A DNA stretch of 64,000 bases, taken from NCBI GenBank assembly GCA_963820545.1, contig CAWGAJ010000001.1:434001-498000 (forward strand). Reading direction: 5' to 3'. Positions 1-10,351 of the stretch are shown here, piece by piece. The notes beneath the pieces are model-generated. The model ran no database searches. It was not told the origin of the DNA and saw only the letters and a list, made by a program, of their open reading frames with translations. The number at the start of each line of letters is the position of its first letter. Positions within the stretch are counted from its first letter, which is position 1. The translations under genes and the position numbers were made by a program. The stretch comes from CAWGAJ01 sp963820545. Its GTDB lineage: Bacteria > Planctomycetota > Planctomycetia > Pirellulales > Thermoguttaceae.

Positions 1-1387
1 GATTCGTTTAATCCCTTTAGTGGCAACATTGCTGACGAGGATTATACGAGACCTGGTCTTGAAGCAGGCCGTGCCTTGCGTGAAATAGGCGATCCGGCAT
101 ACAAAATACTATTGGATATACTTAAAGACAAAAATATTGATATTGAGAAAAGAAAAGATGCATCTTGGGTACTTATGGGAGTTTATCAACCGTCGATGAA
201 GGAATTATTCATAAATATATTGGCAGATAAAACTGAAGACTTTTATATTAGAAATCATGCGGCAACTGGATTAGGTGCCATAGATGATGCCGAAGTAAGA
301 AATCTATACTGCCGTATCATCCAGGATGAGAAAGACAACCAAGATATTCGCAGCAATATCCTTTCAGAGCTATGGAAAAGCGCTCGCATAGACGATAATT
401 TAAAAAATGTCCTTCAAGCGATCTTCTATAACAAAAAGGAAGAACATCTTAGGGGTGAGGTAGGTTTCATACTGGCAAAGCACGCCGATGACGCCATGCT
501 GGAGGAACTGAAAAATATCTTGGATGACAAGAATGAAAATGTTGACCATCGCAGGGATATCGCGGACGGGCTTGGAGAAAATCCCAGCCCAAAGGCCAAG
601 GATATTTTGATTAACGAAATCAAGAAAAATGATCCGGATATGAATTACTATGTGCTAATGGCCTTGGGCACAAGCAAAGACACAGAAATTGAGGATGTGA
701 TTTTAAAATGCGCCGATTCCGGTGGAGATACAAGTAAAGGCGCAGAAAAAGTACTTCAAACGATCGATTTTTATAGAAGAAAAAACGCATTTATGGCACT
801 GGCACACATTAATAGCCTGCGAGGATTAGAAAAAGTTGTTTCCATAATAGAAAACAAAAAAGAAGACGATGCCCTTCGCTGGGATGCAGTAAAGTCTTTG
901 GAATTATTCGACAGAAAAGAGGCAACCGATATACTATTTGAAATACGAATCAGAAAAGACTTGGGCGCCGAACTTGATAAAGCCGCCTCTGGCGTGCTAT
1001 TCTGTGGATATAAATATCGAAAAATAAACGAATATGTGGCCGAGAAATGGATCGAAGCATTGAACGACGATCGTACCCCGAAAAAAGATAGAGGCAATAT
1101 AGTGCTTGCCATAGGATATACCAGTAAAGGTACGGAAAAAGTTTTTAAAAGCGCTGACAAAGGCGGCCACGGACGAAGACGCCGAAGTAAGAAAAAACGT
1201 GGCTTTCATCTTAGGCAAGATCGGTACAAAAGCGGAAATTCCCGCTCTAAAACAATTGGAGCAGGATAAAGATGCGGGAATTAAGGAGGAAGCGAAAAAG
1301 GCCATACAAAAGATTGAGAAAAGAAGCGCGGTTGCGCTGCAAGAAACCAGCGGGATGTCCTGGTCATGTGTTTCTCCAGTCCCGTAG
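1..1387 (+). pseudogene. HEAT-repeat protein, 5' end outside window, frame break near 1140
   Basis: The reading frame is open from base 1, so the gene starts upstream. It encodes a run of amphipathic helix pairs of HEAT type (for example residues like RNHAATGLGAIDDAEVR and RRDIADGLGENPSPKAK), a scaffold fold for protein contacts; no catalytic domain is visible. The first frame degenerates after VFK near 1140. A second frame continues the repeat pattern (KALTKAATDEDAEVRKNVAF, then EIPALKQLEQ) to a stop at 1387. Two missing bases or one extra base in the TTTTTAAAA run explains the switch. The gene is AT-richer than the efflux genes to its right and converges on the tolC-like gene. Function unknown. 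Confidence 0.7.
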
Positions 1388-1417
1388 GTTATGCGATGTT
1401 TTTTTCCATAGATTCAA

Positions 1418-1444
1418 GCATGTCCACGACAAGCGTGGACATGC
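1418..1444. repeat. Perfect 11-bp hairpin between convergent genes
   Basis: GCATGTCCACG and CGTGGACATGC pair perfectly around a 5-base loop. There is no T-run, so this is not a classic terminator. A degenerate relative (ATGCCCACGACAAACGCGGG) occurs at about 10357, at the 3' end of coaX, so it looks like a dispersed hairpin family. Confidence 0.6.
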
Positions 1445-1457
1445 CGCCCACCCGCCG

Positions 1458-2883
1458 CTAGTTGCCCGAGGACATTTCGGCCGGCGAAACTTCGTCGGTT
1501 GCGCCCAGACTGCCTGAAAGCGTCAGGCCTTCGATTGCCACACTGCTTTTGTGTAGTTCCAAAAGGCTCTCCAGATAAGCGATATTCACCCTGAAGTACG
1601 TCCTTTGCACGGTGAGAAGTTGCAAATACGGTATTTCGCCTTGGCGATAGCCCGAGGTTACCAAATCGAGCGATTCCTTTGAGCGGGGAAGCAGACTTGA
1701 CGTGTATTTTTCCACCTGTTGGCGCGAGTTGTCGTATTTTTGGAACGCCGTTGCCAGGCGCTCCTGCAACATCAATTGCACGCGCTGCACCTCTTTCTCG
1801 GCGGCGATCAACTCGGCTTGCGCGGCAGATGTTTCCTTGATTGCGATCGAACAAGGGCAGCGGCAATCCCAGCGATACGCCGGCAATTGTGTTCTGCGTG
1901 GCGTTGTCGTATTTTAGACTTGCTTCGGTAAGCACGTCCGGCACGCGCCCGGCGCACTGGCGCTCAAAGGCATACCGGGCGCGATGCACTCCGGCTTGTG
2001 CCCGAGCCAGTTCAGGACTTTCGCTCATTAACCGGCATAATGCCTCATCCCAGGTGAACAGGGGCGGATTATCGAGTTGACCGCTTACATTATTAAGATC
2101 AAGATCGGGCGCGCCTGCCACGGCGGCAAGTTGCCTGGCCGCGGCCTGCGAGCGATTGCACGCGGTTTGCAGCCCGATTTCGGCCGAGTGCATCTCGATC
2201 TCGGCTTGAATCGTGTCCACGCGGCTTACTTCTTTGGCCTTTTGCAGGGCTTCAGCCGTTTTGAGCCCTTCCTGACCCACGCGGAGCAATTGTTCGTTCA
2301 GATCGACCGACATTTTGGCGATCAGCAATTCATAGAAACCCGTGCGCACATCGTTGAGCACCCGTTGGCGCTGCGCCTGCAAGAGGCACTGGGCTTGTCG
2401 AATCTCTTGCGCGGCAGCAGACATATTCAGTTGCAGCTTACCGGCGGTGATGATTTTCTGTCCCACAAACGCGCCCTGTTTGCCGGCTTTGCCCTGGTCG
2501 CCGATCTCATCTGCCTGATAGCCGATTTCCGGATTCGGCCACAAGCCTACTTGAATGTATTTTCCCCGCGCCGCATTAACTCGGGCCGCGGCCTGCGTCA
2601 CAGTAGGATTATTTGCCAAGGCCAGGGACTCCAAGTCGGCCAGTGTAAATTGAGGCAACCCGCCCTGTGAATTTGGCGGCATGACAAACTGCTCGGAATT
2701 TGGCAACGCGGCATTGCCCACGCGGGGAAAAGGAGCTACCGGACAAGGCAGTATTGTCGCCGGTTGCCAGACCTGCGATGCTGGCGTCGACTGCGGCGTC
2801 AATGGCTGCTGGCCCAATGCCGGATCAGTCAATTGGATTGCAGCCCAGCTCAAGACTACTGATAAGATTACAACCCGCGACAT
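1458..2883 (-). CDS. TolC-like outer-membrane efflux protein, 11-bp frame break
   Basis: Outer-membrane channel of an RND efflux system. The ATG at 2883 has an AGGTGG ribosome site and starts a signal peptide (MSRVVILSVVLSWAAIQL). The body has the long helical pattern of TolC/CusC proteins (LADLESLALANNPTVTQAAA, then an inner repeat). The frame breaks near 1835-1845 after LPLPLFDRNQGN; the next frame resumes with IKETSAAQAELIAAEKEVQR and runs to the stop. Restoring a second copy of the 11-mer ATCAAGGAAAC rejoins both halves into a protein of about 478 aa, a normal length. The gene diverges from the CusB/CusA-like genes, which fits a shared metal-efflux role. The metal cannot be named. Confidence 0.8.
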
Positions 2884-3008
2884 GATCCACCTCTGGCATA
2901 ATGGGGCGACACTATTGGTTTTATCGGCAAAATAAACTCTATCGAAGGCGTTAGTATTAGCGACTTGCATAAAAACATGTAACATATTGCAAAATAACAA
3001 GTTGCGCA

Positions 3009-3112
3009 TAATAGAATCAATCCTATTCCCCCTTGCTTTTGTCATTTTTTCTATAAAAAACTACCTTTCACGGACTGCTCTGGTGTATTTTGCGTAAGTT
3101 AATAGAATCAAT
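3009..3112. promoter_or_regulatory. Duplicated 13-mer in the divergent efflux promoter region
   Basis: TAATAGAATCAAT occurs exactly at 3009-3021 and again at 3100-3112, 91 bp apart, inside the AT-rich 260-bp gap between the tolC-like gene and the 3145 gene. The first copy continues into CCTATT, giving AATAG/CTATT inverted arms. The placement suits a regulator binding site controlling both directions. The regulator is not in the window. Confidence 0.4.
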
Positions 3113-3144
3113 GACCCGATTAAATTTCCTAAGAGGAAAAATCT

Positions 3145-3546
3145 GTGCAACATTTAATCTCCATCATGATGAGCTTCCTGCTTGCCATTCACAGTTTGAT
3201 TGGCTGCTGTTGGCATCATGCCCATCAGTGCCCCACGACTTATGGCAATTACACTAGCTCTTCGGATGCGATCGAAAAGCACTGTAATCACAATCAAATC
3301 TGTGCGAACCACGAGTCCTCGGGCAACCACACGCGGTCAAATTCCTGCCAAAGTCCTGCTTGTGTTTATGTAAAGCAGATTCAGGATAATGGTCGTACTC
3401 CATCGGCAACTACAGGCCCGTGGTTGGCATTATTCATCGTCCCGCCGGCAACCGTTGCTTCACCCACATTACCGATCGCCCTCCCTGACGATACTCTGGC
3501 CAAGTCTCTTCGGCTGCACCTGGTCCATCAAGTGCTTCTGATCTGA
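3145..3546 (+). CDS. Small exported Cys/His-rich protein upstream of efflux genes
   Basis: A protein of about 133 aa with a GTG start preceded by AGAGGA. A hydrophobic N-terminus (MMSFLLAIHSLIGCCW) suggests export. It is followed by a dense Cys/His stretch (HHAHQC, HCNHNQIC, SCQSPAC) able to bind metal. The C-terminal third is hydrophobic and proline-rich. It lies directly upstream of, and on the same strand as, the CusB/CusA-like genes, so a periplasmic metal-binding or sensing role is a reasonable inference. I do not recognise a named family. Confidence 0.6.
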   Translation: MQHLISIMMSFLLAIHSLIGCCWHHAHQCPTTYGNYTSSSDAIEKHCNHNQICANHESSGNHTRSNSCQSPACVYVKQIQDNGRTPSATTGPWLALFIVPPATVASPTLPIALPDDTLAKSLRLHLVHQVLLI

Positions 3547-3631
3547 AGTTCTCTATCTTATTGCGGCACACAGGATTGTGGCGCTGCGCCTATTGCGATC
3601 CAATTGATTCCATCTTTTAAGGGTGATAACC

Positions 3632-5040
3632 GTGAAATTTTCCTCCATAAAACAGCTTTTACGCGGCAACGCGGCGTGGATTATTTTCTTCCTGATTGTC
3701 GTTGCGATCATTGCCGTCGGCACAAACACTGGGCGTCTGTCTTGGATCAGATACGCCGATGCGCATGATGATCATGAGCATGAAGTTGAAGCGGATAAAG
3801 AAGTCCATCAGGAAGAAAAACTTACTTACGATCACCAGCACAGCGAAGCCGAGGCCATTAAACTCGGCGCGCAGGCGCAAAAAAATATCGGCGTGCGCTT
3901 GACCAAGGTCGCCTTGCGCCAATTCGAGCGCACGATCAACGTGCCGGGGATGGTAGTGGAGCGTCCCGGCTGGACCACCCTGGAAGTCACCGCGCTGATG
4001 ACCGGCATAGTCACGCGGATTCACGTCATTCAGGGCGAGGCTGTTTGTCCCGGGCAATCGCTGTTCGAGGTTCGGCTAACGCACGAGGACCTGCTCCAAC
4101 AGCAGACCGAATTCCTCCGCATCGTCGAGGAACTTGACGTGATCTCCAGCGAATTAATCCGCCTGGAAAAAGTCGCCGCCGAGGGCGCGATCGCCGGCAA
4201 AACCCTGTTGGAGCGCAAGTACGAGCAGCAAAAACAACAAGCCGCCCTGCGCGCAGCGCCAAGCCTTGCTCTTGCACGGACTGACCAGCGGGCAGATCGA
4301 GAATATCGAAAAAAGCCGCACGTTGTTGGCGAGCCTGACCGTAGCTTCGCCTACGCGCGAAAACGGCGCGGACTGCAAGGAAACTAAAAACACGTACCAG
4401 GTTCAAGACCTTAAGGTTTCGCAGGGAACGCACGTAACGGCCGGAACCACGCTTTGCCGTTTGGTCGATCACGCCCAACTGTATATCGAAGGCAAGGCCT
4501 TTGAACAGGACGTGCAGGCCGTAAGCGCCGTGGCGGCCAAGGGCGCGAAACTCACGGCAATCCTGGGTGCCAAGACCGGCCCCGCTGCCGAAACCGTGGA
4601 AAACCTGAAGATCCTCTATCTGGACGACAAGGTCGATCCCGAGACGCGCACGTTCCGCTTTTACATCTCGCTGCCTAACGAGGTCATTCGCGAGGATACG
4701 GAGCCCGGCGGCCGCCGCTTCCTCTATTGGAAATTCAAACCGGGTGCAGCGCATGGAGATCAAAGTGCCCGTCGAAACTTGGACCGAGCGCATAGTTTTA
4801 CCCTTGGAAGCCGTGGCCCAGGACGGCGCGGATTGCTATGTGTTTGAGTTCAACGGCGACCATTTCGACCGCCGCGCGGTCCACGTGGAGTATCGCGATC
4901 AGGATTACGTGGTTATTGCCAACGACGGCGCTCTCAGGCCCGGCGTGATGGTCGCCGAGTCGGCCGCGCATCAAATGCAGTTGGCCATGAAAAACAAAGC
5001 CGGCGGCGGTCCGGATCCCCATGCCGGACACAACCACTAA
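3632..5040 (+). CDS. CusB/HlyD-type periplasmic adaptor of RND metal efflux, two frame breaks
   Basis: Membrane-fusion protein linking the RND pump to the TolC-like channel. GTG at 3632 is favoured because AAGG lies 9 bases upstream; GTG 3623 is possible. An N-terminal membrane anchor is followed by a His/Asp-rich stretch (DAHDDHEHE) and a barrel-lipoyl hairpin (TGIVTRIHVIQGEAVCPGQS); the protein ends in a His-rich tail (DPHAGHNH). The frame breaks at about 4250-4258 (AALRA, then QRQALLLHGLT) and 4744-4751 (WKFKPG, then QRMEIKVPVE). Each is repaired by two missing bases in a CA or GC context, or by one extra base. The repaired length is about 470 aa. The stop lies 16 bases before the likely cusA-like start. 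Confidence 0.8.
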
Positions 5041-5056
5041 ACTGCTAAAACCAATC

Positions 5057-8000
5057 ATGCTCAACGCCATTATCCGTTTCGCGCTTCGTTTTCGGCTCTT
5101 GACCATGGCCGTGGCCCTGGTGGTGATGGTCTATGGAAGTTATGTGCTCTCCCGCCTGCCGATCGACGTATTTCCCGATCTGGACCGTCCCCGTGTGACC
5201 GTAATGACCGAAGCGCCCGGCTCAGCGCCCGAGGAGGTGGAGACGTTGGTCACATTTCCCCTCGAATCTGCGCTCAACGGTGCCACGGGCGTGCAGGCGG
5301 TGCGCAGTTCATCGGGCATTGGCCTCTCGGTGGTGCAGGTCGAGTTCGGCTGGGGCTCGGACATCTACATCGACCGGCAGATCGTGGCCGAAAAACTGGC
5401 CCTCATCGCCGACCGCTTGCCGCAAGGCGTCAAACCGCAGATGGGGCCGATATCCTCGGTCATGGGACAGATCATGATCATCGGCCTCTGGAGCGAAGGC
5501 GGCAAAACCAATCCCATCGAGGTGCGCACGCTTGCCGACTGGGTGCTGCGCCAGCGCCTGTTGACGATCCCCGGCATTGCCCAGGTCATCACCATGGGCG
5601 GCGGCCGCAAACAGTATCAGGTGCTGGTTAACGCCAATGCCCTCCGCTCCTACGGCGTCACACTGCACGATGTGGAAAAAGCCTTGGCAACCAGCAATTC
5701 AAACGCCACCGGCGGCTACCTCAACCGCGGCGCGCTGGAGTATCTGGTGCGCTCGCATAGGCCGGCTTCAGAACAGCGAAGATATCGAGAATGTGGTTGT
5801 CAAGGTTCAAGCCGACCGCCCGGTGCTCTTGCAGCAGGTTGCCCGGATCGTCGAGGCCCCGCAGGTCAAACGCGGCGATGCCGCCGTCAACGGCGCGCCG
5901 GCGGTAATGCTCACCATCACCAAGCAGCCCGGGGCGGATACGCGCTTGTTGACCGAGCAGATCGAAGCCGCCCTGGACGAACTAAAATCCACGCTGCCTG
6001 CGCGACATCCGCATTAATCCCCGCATCTATCAGCAGAAGGCCTTCATCGACCTGGGCATTCACAACATCGTCGTTGCCCTGCGCGACGGCAGCATCCTGG
6101 TCGTGCTGATCCTGTTTATCTTTCTCCTCAACTTCCGCACGACGTTTATCACGCTCACGGCCATTCCGCTTTCCATTGTGATCACGGCCCTGGTGTTTCG
6201 CTGGCTGGGCATGTCGATCAACACCATGACCCTGGGCGGGCTGGCCGTGGCCATCGGCGAATTGGTCGACGACGCCATCGTGGACGTGGAAAACATCTTC
6301 CGCCGCCTGCGCGAAAATCGCCGCGCTGCAAATCCCAAACCGGCCTTGCAAGTGGTCTATCAAGCCAGTTGCGAAGTGCGAAATTCCATCGTCTTCAGCA
6401 CAATTCTGGTGGTGCTGGTTTTCATTCCGCTATTCGCCTTAAGCGGCATGGAAGGCCGCCTGTTTACCCCCCTGGCCGTAGCCTATATCGTCTCCATCTT
6501 AGCTTCGCTTTTGGTCTCGCTGACCATTACGCCCGTGCTCTCCTACTGGCTGCTGCCCCGGGCAAAAGCCGTGGATCGCCCGGAAGGCCGGCTGTTGCGA
6601 TTCTTGAAATGGCTGGCCGGCTTTGCCATTGGGTTCAGCATTCGACATCCCTTGCCGGTGTTGGGCACGGTTGCCCTTGGCGTGCTCGCCAGCGCCTTGG
6701 CCGTGACGCGATTGGGCCGGGATTTTTTGCCGCCGTTTAACGAAGGCTGCCTGCAAATTAACGTCGTGCTGCCGCCGGGCAATTCGCTGGAAACATCGCA
6801 ACGCATTGCCGGCATGGTGGAACAGCGGCTGAAGAACATCCAGGGCGTTTTGAACTTCGGTCGCCGTAGCGGCCGGGCCGAGTTGGACGAACACGCCGAA
6901 GGCGTCAATATGTCCGAAATCATTGTTACCTTGGATCCCCGGGCCAGCCGCACCCGGGAAGAAATCTTGGCGGATGTCCGTGAAGAGTTGACCCAAGTGC
7001 CCGGCGCGCTCGTGGCCGTGGAGCAGCCGCTGCAACACGTGATTTCGCAAATGCTTTCCGGCATCAAGGCCCAAGTGGGCATCAAACTCTACGGCGACAA
7101 TCTCGACGTGCTGCGCACAAAGGCCGAGCAGATCAAAACCGCCATCCAAGACGTTCCCGGCGTGAAAGACCTGATGGTCGAACCGCAAATCGAAATCCCT
7201 CATCTTCGCATTGAACTAAACCGCCGGGCGTTGGCCGCCCACGGCATAAATGCGGACGAGGTGAATCAACTCGTCGAAACCGCCATGAACGGCCGCGTGC
7301 TCGGCGAACTGGTGCTGGGACAGCGGAAATTCGATTTGCTGTTGCGCCTCGACGATTCCTTTCGCAACGATCCCCAGGAACTGCATCGCATGACAATCGA
7401 CCTGCCCGGGGGCGGCCGCGTGCCCTTAAGCGATCTGGCCGAAATCGTCGATTCCAGCGGCCCGAATACCATCAATCGCGAAAACGTGCGGCGGCGGATC
7501 ATCGTGCAATGCAATACCGCCGGACGCGACCTGGGAAGCGTCGTGGCCGACATCCAGCAACGTCTGGCCCCTCTTCAGGCCGCGCTGCCTGCCGGCTACT
7601 TCATCCACTACGGCGGCCAGTTTGAAAGCCAACAATCGGCCACGCGCACCATCGGTCTTTTGAGCCTGGTTTCGCTCAGTTGCATGATCCTGGCGCTGTA
7701 CACGCTCTTTGGTTCGTGGAACCTCAGCTTCCAGGTGCTGGCCGCCTTGCCCATGGCCGCCATCGGCGCGGTCGCCGCCCTGCTGGTGACCCGGCAATCG
7801 CTCACCGTTGCCAGCATGGTGGGATTTATCTCCCTGGCCGGCATCGCCTCGCGCAACGGCATCCTGCTCATCGCCCATTACTTGCACCTCATGGAACACG
7901 AAGGCGAAAACTTTAGTACGCAAATGATCCAGCGAGCCGGCAAAGAACGACTGGCTCCCATGCTCATGACGGCCCTCTGCGCCGGCATTGCCCTGATCCC

Positions 8001-8208
8001 GCTGGTCCTCTCGGCCGATAAACCCGGCAAGGAAATTCTTTATCCCGTGGCCACTGTCATCCTCGGTGGACTGATCAGTTCCACGCTGCTCGATTTTTTC
8101 GTGCGTCCCGCCCTTTTCTGGACCCTGGGCCGCCCCATCGCTTGCGTGGACATCCACGAGGGATTAGAATCATCGAAATATGGCAGAGACGAAAAGAGAG
8201 AAGAATGA
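5057..8208 (+). CDS. CusA/CzcA-type heavy-metal RND efflux pump, two frame breaks
   Basis: Inner-membrane proton/metal antiporter. The ATG at 5057 begins MLNAIIRFALRFRLL, the usual first helix. The family signature with the proton-relay acidic residues is clear (IGELVDDAIVDVENI near 6255). Porter-domain repeats and twelve-helix layout are present. The frame breaks at 5750-5757 (EYLVRS, then IGRLQNSEDIEN) and at 5998-6005 (LKSTLPA, then DIRINPRIYQQ), both inside CG/GC runs. After repair the protein is about 1051 aa, exactly the family size. It follows the adaptor gene and completes a tripartite efflux system with the divergent tolC-like gene. Cu/Ag versus Co/Zn/Cd preference cannot be decided. 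Confidence 0.85.
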
Positions 8209-8231
8209 TATTGTCGGAAGGAGATCGGACC

Positions 8232-8621
8232 ATGCTAAAAAGCGGAATCCTCAATCCCGGCCTGCTTAATTTGATTGCTCGCGTCCGGCACACCAACACC
8301 CTGGTGATCGCGGACCGCGGCTTTCCCTTCTGGCCGCAGATTGAGACGGTCGATATCTCGCTGGTCGACGACGTTCCCACGGTCCGGCAGGTGCTGGCGG
8401 CGATCCGCGACAACTTCGTTATCGGAGCGGCGTTTATGGCCGAGGAGTTTCTCCGCCGCAACGGCGAGCCGCTCCGCCGCGAATACGCCATGCTCGTCGA
8501 GCCCGTGGAGATACGCTTCGAGCCCCATCTGGACTTCAAGAAACGCGTTCCGCACGCCGTTGGTCTGATCCGCACCGCTGACACCACTCAATACGGCAAC
8601 ATCATCCTCGAATCGGCTTAG
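8232..8621 (+). CDS. RbsD/FucU-family sugar mutarotase
   Basis: A protein of about 129 aa from ATG 8232, with AAGGAG 10 bases upstream; longer in-frame starts lack a ribosome site and overlap the pump gene. Sequence features of the RbsD/FucU decamer family are present: the N-terminal MLKSGILNPGLLNLIARVRHTN segment (catalytic His region), VIADRGFPFWP, and the C-terminal RTADTTQYGNIIL with the conserved Thr/Tyr. The family interconverts sugar anomers (ribose pyranose/furanose, or alpha/beta fucose). It is the first gene of a tight three-gene cluster, 5 bases before the next gene. An alpha-L-fucosidase lies 42 kb away, which makes fucose a plausible but unproven substrate. Confidence 0.8.
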   Translation: MLKSGILNPGLLNLIARVRHTNTLVIADRGFPFWPQIETVDISLVDDVPTVRQVLAAIRDNFVIGAAFMAEEFLRRNGEPLRREYAMLVEPVEIRFEPHLDFKKRVPHAVGLIRTADTTQYGNIILESA

Positions 8622-8626
8622 TCCTC

Positions 8627-9439
8627 ATGCAGATGGAATCCCGCCGCAAGATCAGCGACATTATCAGCGCCATTCCCAACCGCATGGCCCTGGCCGGCGG
8701 TTGGATCGATCAGCCGTTCGTCTCCCAACACGATCCCTCGCCGCCCGGCTCAATGGTCGTGGTGGCCCTGGAGCCGAACTTCCGCTTCATGGACCGCGCC
8801 GGGTTTGCCACGGGCACACGCTACATTGCCATGCGTCTCTGGAACGGCCGGCTCCCGGACCGCGATCCGGCCGAGCTGGTCAAGGAGCTTTATGCCGCGG
8901 AAAACCACGGCAAGGCCGAGCCCTCCGGCTCGCAGGACATGATCGGGCTGATCTATCCGGGCATCAACCGCCTGGACTACGACTACCGTCACGAGGGCGG
9001 TATCTTTCCCCGGCACATCGAGTCCAACAACAATCCCCAGGTCGCGCGCTGGCTGGAGCGCGTGATCCACGTCCTGCCCGTTCAGCAGCGCCCGGAGGGT
9101 TATAATCCACTGGGCCAAAAGAACCTCGATCCGCAATGGATCCGCCGCCTGGGCCAATCGGGCAAGGACTGCTATGCGGCCATTGTTGAGCGCGACGTCT
9201 GGGCCTTGGGCACCTCGATGAACGAATGCATGAACTGCTGGCAAGCGATCCTGCCGCACGTGGTCCGGCATCCGGCGATCAACATCGATCTATTGGGTAT
9301 CCTCCACTATTATCAAGCTAAATATCCAGGGGCCATGTACTCCGGCTGCGGCGGCGGATACCTGTTCGTCGCCTCTGAGGAGGAGGTGCCCGGGGCGCTG
9401 CGCATCCAGGTTCGCATTGAGCGGGAGAAGGTGGCATGA
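8627..9439 (+). CDS. GHMP-family small-molecule (sugar) kinase-like protein
   Basis: A protein of about 270 aa. Weak but ordered GHMP motifs are visible: an N-terminal substrate loop (NRMALAGGWIDQP), a central GSQDMIGLIYPGINRL resembling the GxQDQ region of heptose-phosphate kinases, and a C-terminal Gly-rich motif 3 (GAMYSGCGGGYLFVAS). It is shorter than typical galactokinases. ATG 8627 is used here; ATG 8633 is equally possible. The stop overlaps the next start (ATGA at 9436). The neighbours, a mutarotase and a nucleotidyltransferase, suggest phosphorylation of a sugar at C1 before nucleotide activation. The substrate is unknown and the family match is by motif only. Confidence 0.6.
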   Translation: MQMESRRKISDIISAIPNRMALAGGWIDQPFVSQHDPSPPGSMVVVALEPNFRFMDRAGFATGTRYIAMRLWNGRLPDRDPAELVKELYAAENHGKAEPSGSQDMIGLIYPGINRLDYDYRHEGGIFPRHIESNNNPQVARWLERVIHVLPVQQRPEGYNPLGQKNLDPQWIRRLGQSGKDCYAAIVERDVWALGTSMNECMNCWQAILPHVVRHPAINIDLLGILHYYQAKYPGAMYSGCGGGYLFVASEEEVPGALRIQVRIEREKVA

Positions 9440-10260
9440 ACGTCAGGCAGATCGTCGTCAGCGGCCACTTCGACGACATGCGTTCCCATCACGTGCGCCT
9501 GCTGCACGAGGCCTCGCGTCTGGGATCGCTGCGGATCCTACTCTGGTCGGATGAGGCAATCGCGCGGCTCGAGGGCCAACAGCCCAAGTTCCCTCTGGAG
9601 GAACGGAAGTACCTGTTGGAGGCGATCCGCTACGTGGACCAGGTTACCTTGGCCGATCCGTCCGACCGCCACACGCTGCCGCCGCTGGAAGGCGATGCGC
9701 CCGCCGCCTGGATCGTCGATCAGCTCGACCACGCACCGGCCAAACGCGACTACTGCCGCCGCTGCGCCATAGAGTACCGCGTTCTCCGTGAGGAAGACTT
9801 GCAGGGTTTTCCAGAACTGCCGCCGAACGACTCGGCCTGCTCAAGCCCACGCAAAAAGGTGATCGTCTCCGGCTGCTTCGATTGGTTCCACTCGGGCCAC
9901 GTACGCTTCTTTGAGGAAGTGTCCGAGCTAGGCGATCTGTACGTAATCGTGGGCCACGACGCGAACATCCGACTGCTCAAGGGCGAAGGCCATCCGCTGT
10001 TTTCCCAGCAGCAGCGCCGCTACATGGTCCAGTCTGTCCGTTTCGTACATCAAGCCTTGATCTCCTCGGGCAGCGGCTGGTTGGACGCCCAGCCCGAGAT
10101 CGAACGCATCAGGCCCGACATCTACGCCGTCAACGAGGACGGCGATCAGCCCGAGAAGCGCCAGTATTGTGAAGCCTGCGGTATCGAATATCTGGTGCTC
10201 CGGCGCCTGCCCAAGCAAGGCCTGCCGCTGCGGCAAAGCACCGACCTGCGCGGGTTCTGA
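9436..10260 (+). CDS. Tandem cytidylyltransferase-like protein, N-terminal copy degenerate
   Basis: A protein of 274 aa made of two nucleotidyltransferase-like halves. The C-terminal half (from about residue 138) has a proper TagD/GCT-type start, VIVSGCFDWFHSGHVRFFEE, with the HxGH nucleotide-binding motif, and a following Arg-rich segment. The N-terminal half begins VVSGHFDDMRSHHVRLLHEA, the same layout but with RSHH where HxGH is expected. Both halves carry similar CxxC-like pairs near their ends (YCRRCAIEY and YCEACGIEY). It overlaps the kinase gene by 4 bases. It probably transfers a nucleotide to the product of the kinase; the reaction is inferred from family and context only. Confidence 0.7.
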   Translation: MNVRQIVVSGHFDDMRSHHVRLLHEASRLGSLRILLWSDEAIARLEGQQPKFPLEERKYLLEAIRYVDQVTLADPSDRHTLPPLEGDAPAAWIVDQLDHAPAKRDYCRRCAIEYRVLREEDLQGFPELPPNDSACSSPRKKVIVSGCFDWFHSGHVRFFEEVSELGDLYVIVGHDANIRLLKGEGHPLFSQQQRRYMVQSVRFVHQALISSGSGWLDAQPEIERIRPDIYAVNEDGDQPEKRQYCEACGIEYLVLRRLPKQGLPLRQSTDLRGF

Positions 10261-10278
10261 ACGAAATCAATTAGCACT

Positions 10279-10296
10279 TCCCCGGCAGCACTGCCG
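10279..10296. repeat. Hairpin CCCGGCAG/CTGCCGGG downstream of the sugar cluster
   Basis: Perfect 8-bp arms with a 2-base loop, 19 bases after the nucleotidyltransferase stop. There is no T-run. It resembles the other GC-rich intergenic hairpins in this window. Confidence 0.5.
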
Positions 10297-10351
10297 GGTG
10301 CTATCCGCCAAAAACGGACGCGATCGTAGCCATGCAGGTTCTTCTTATCCT

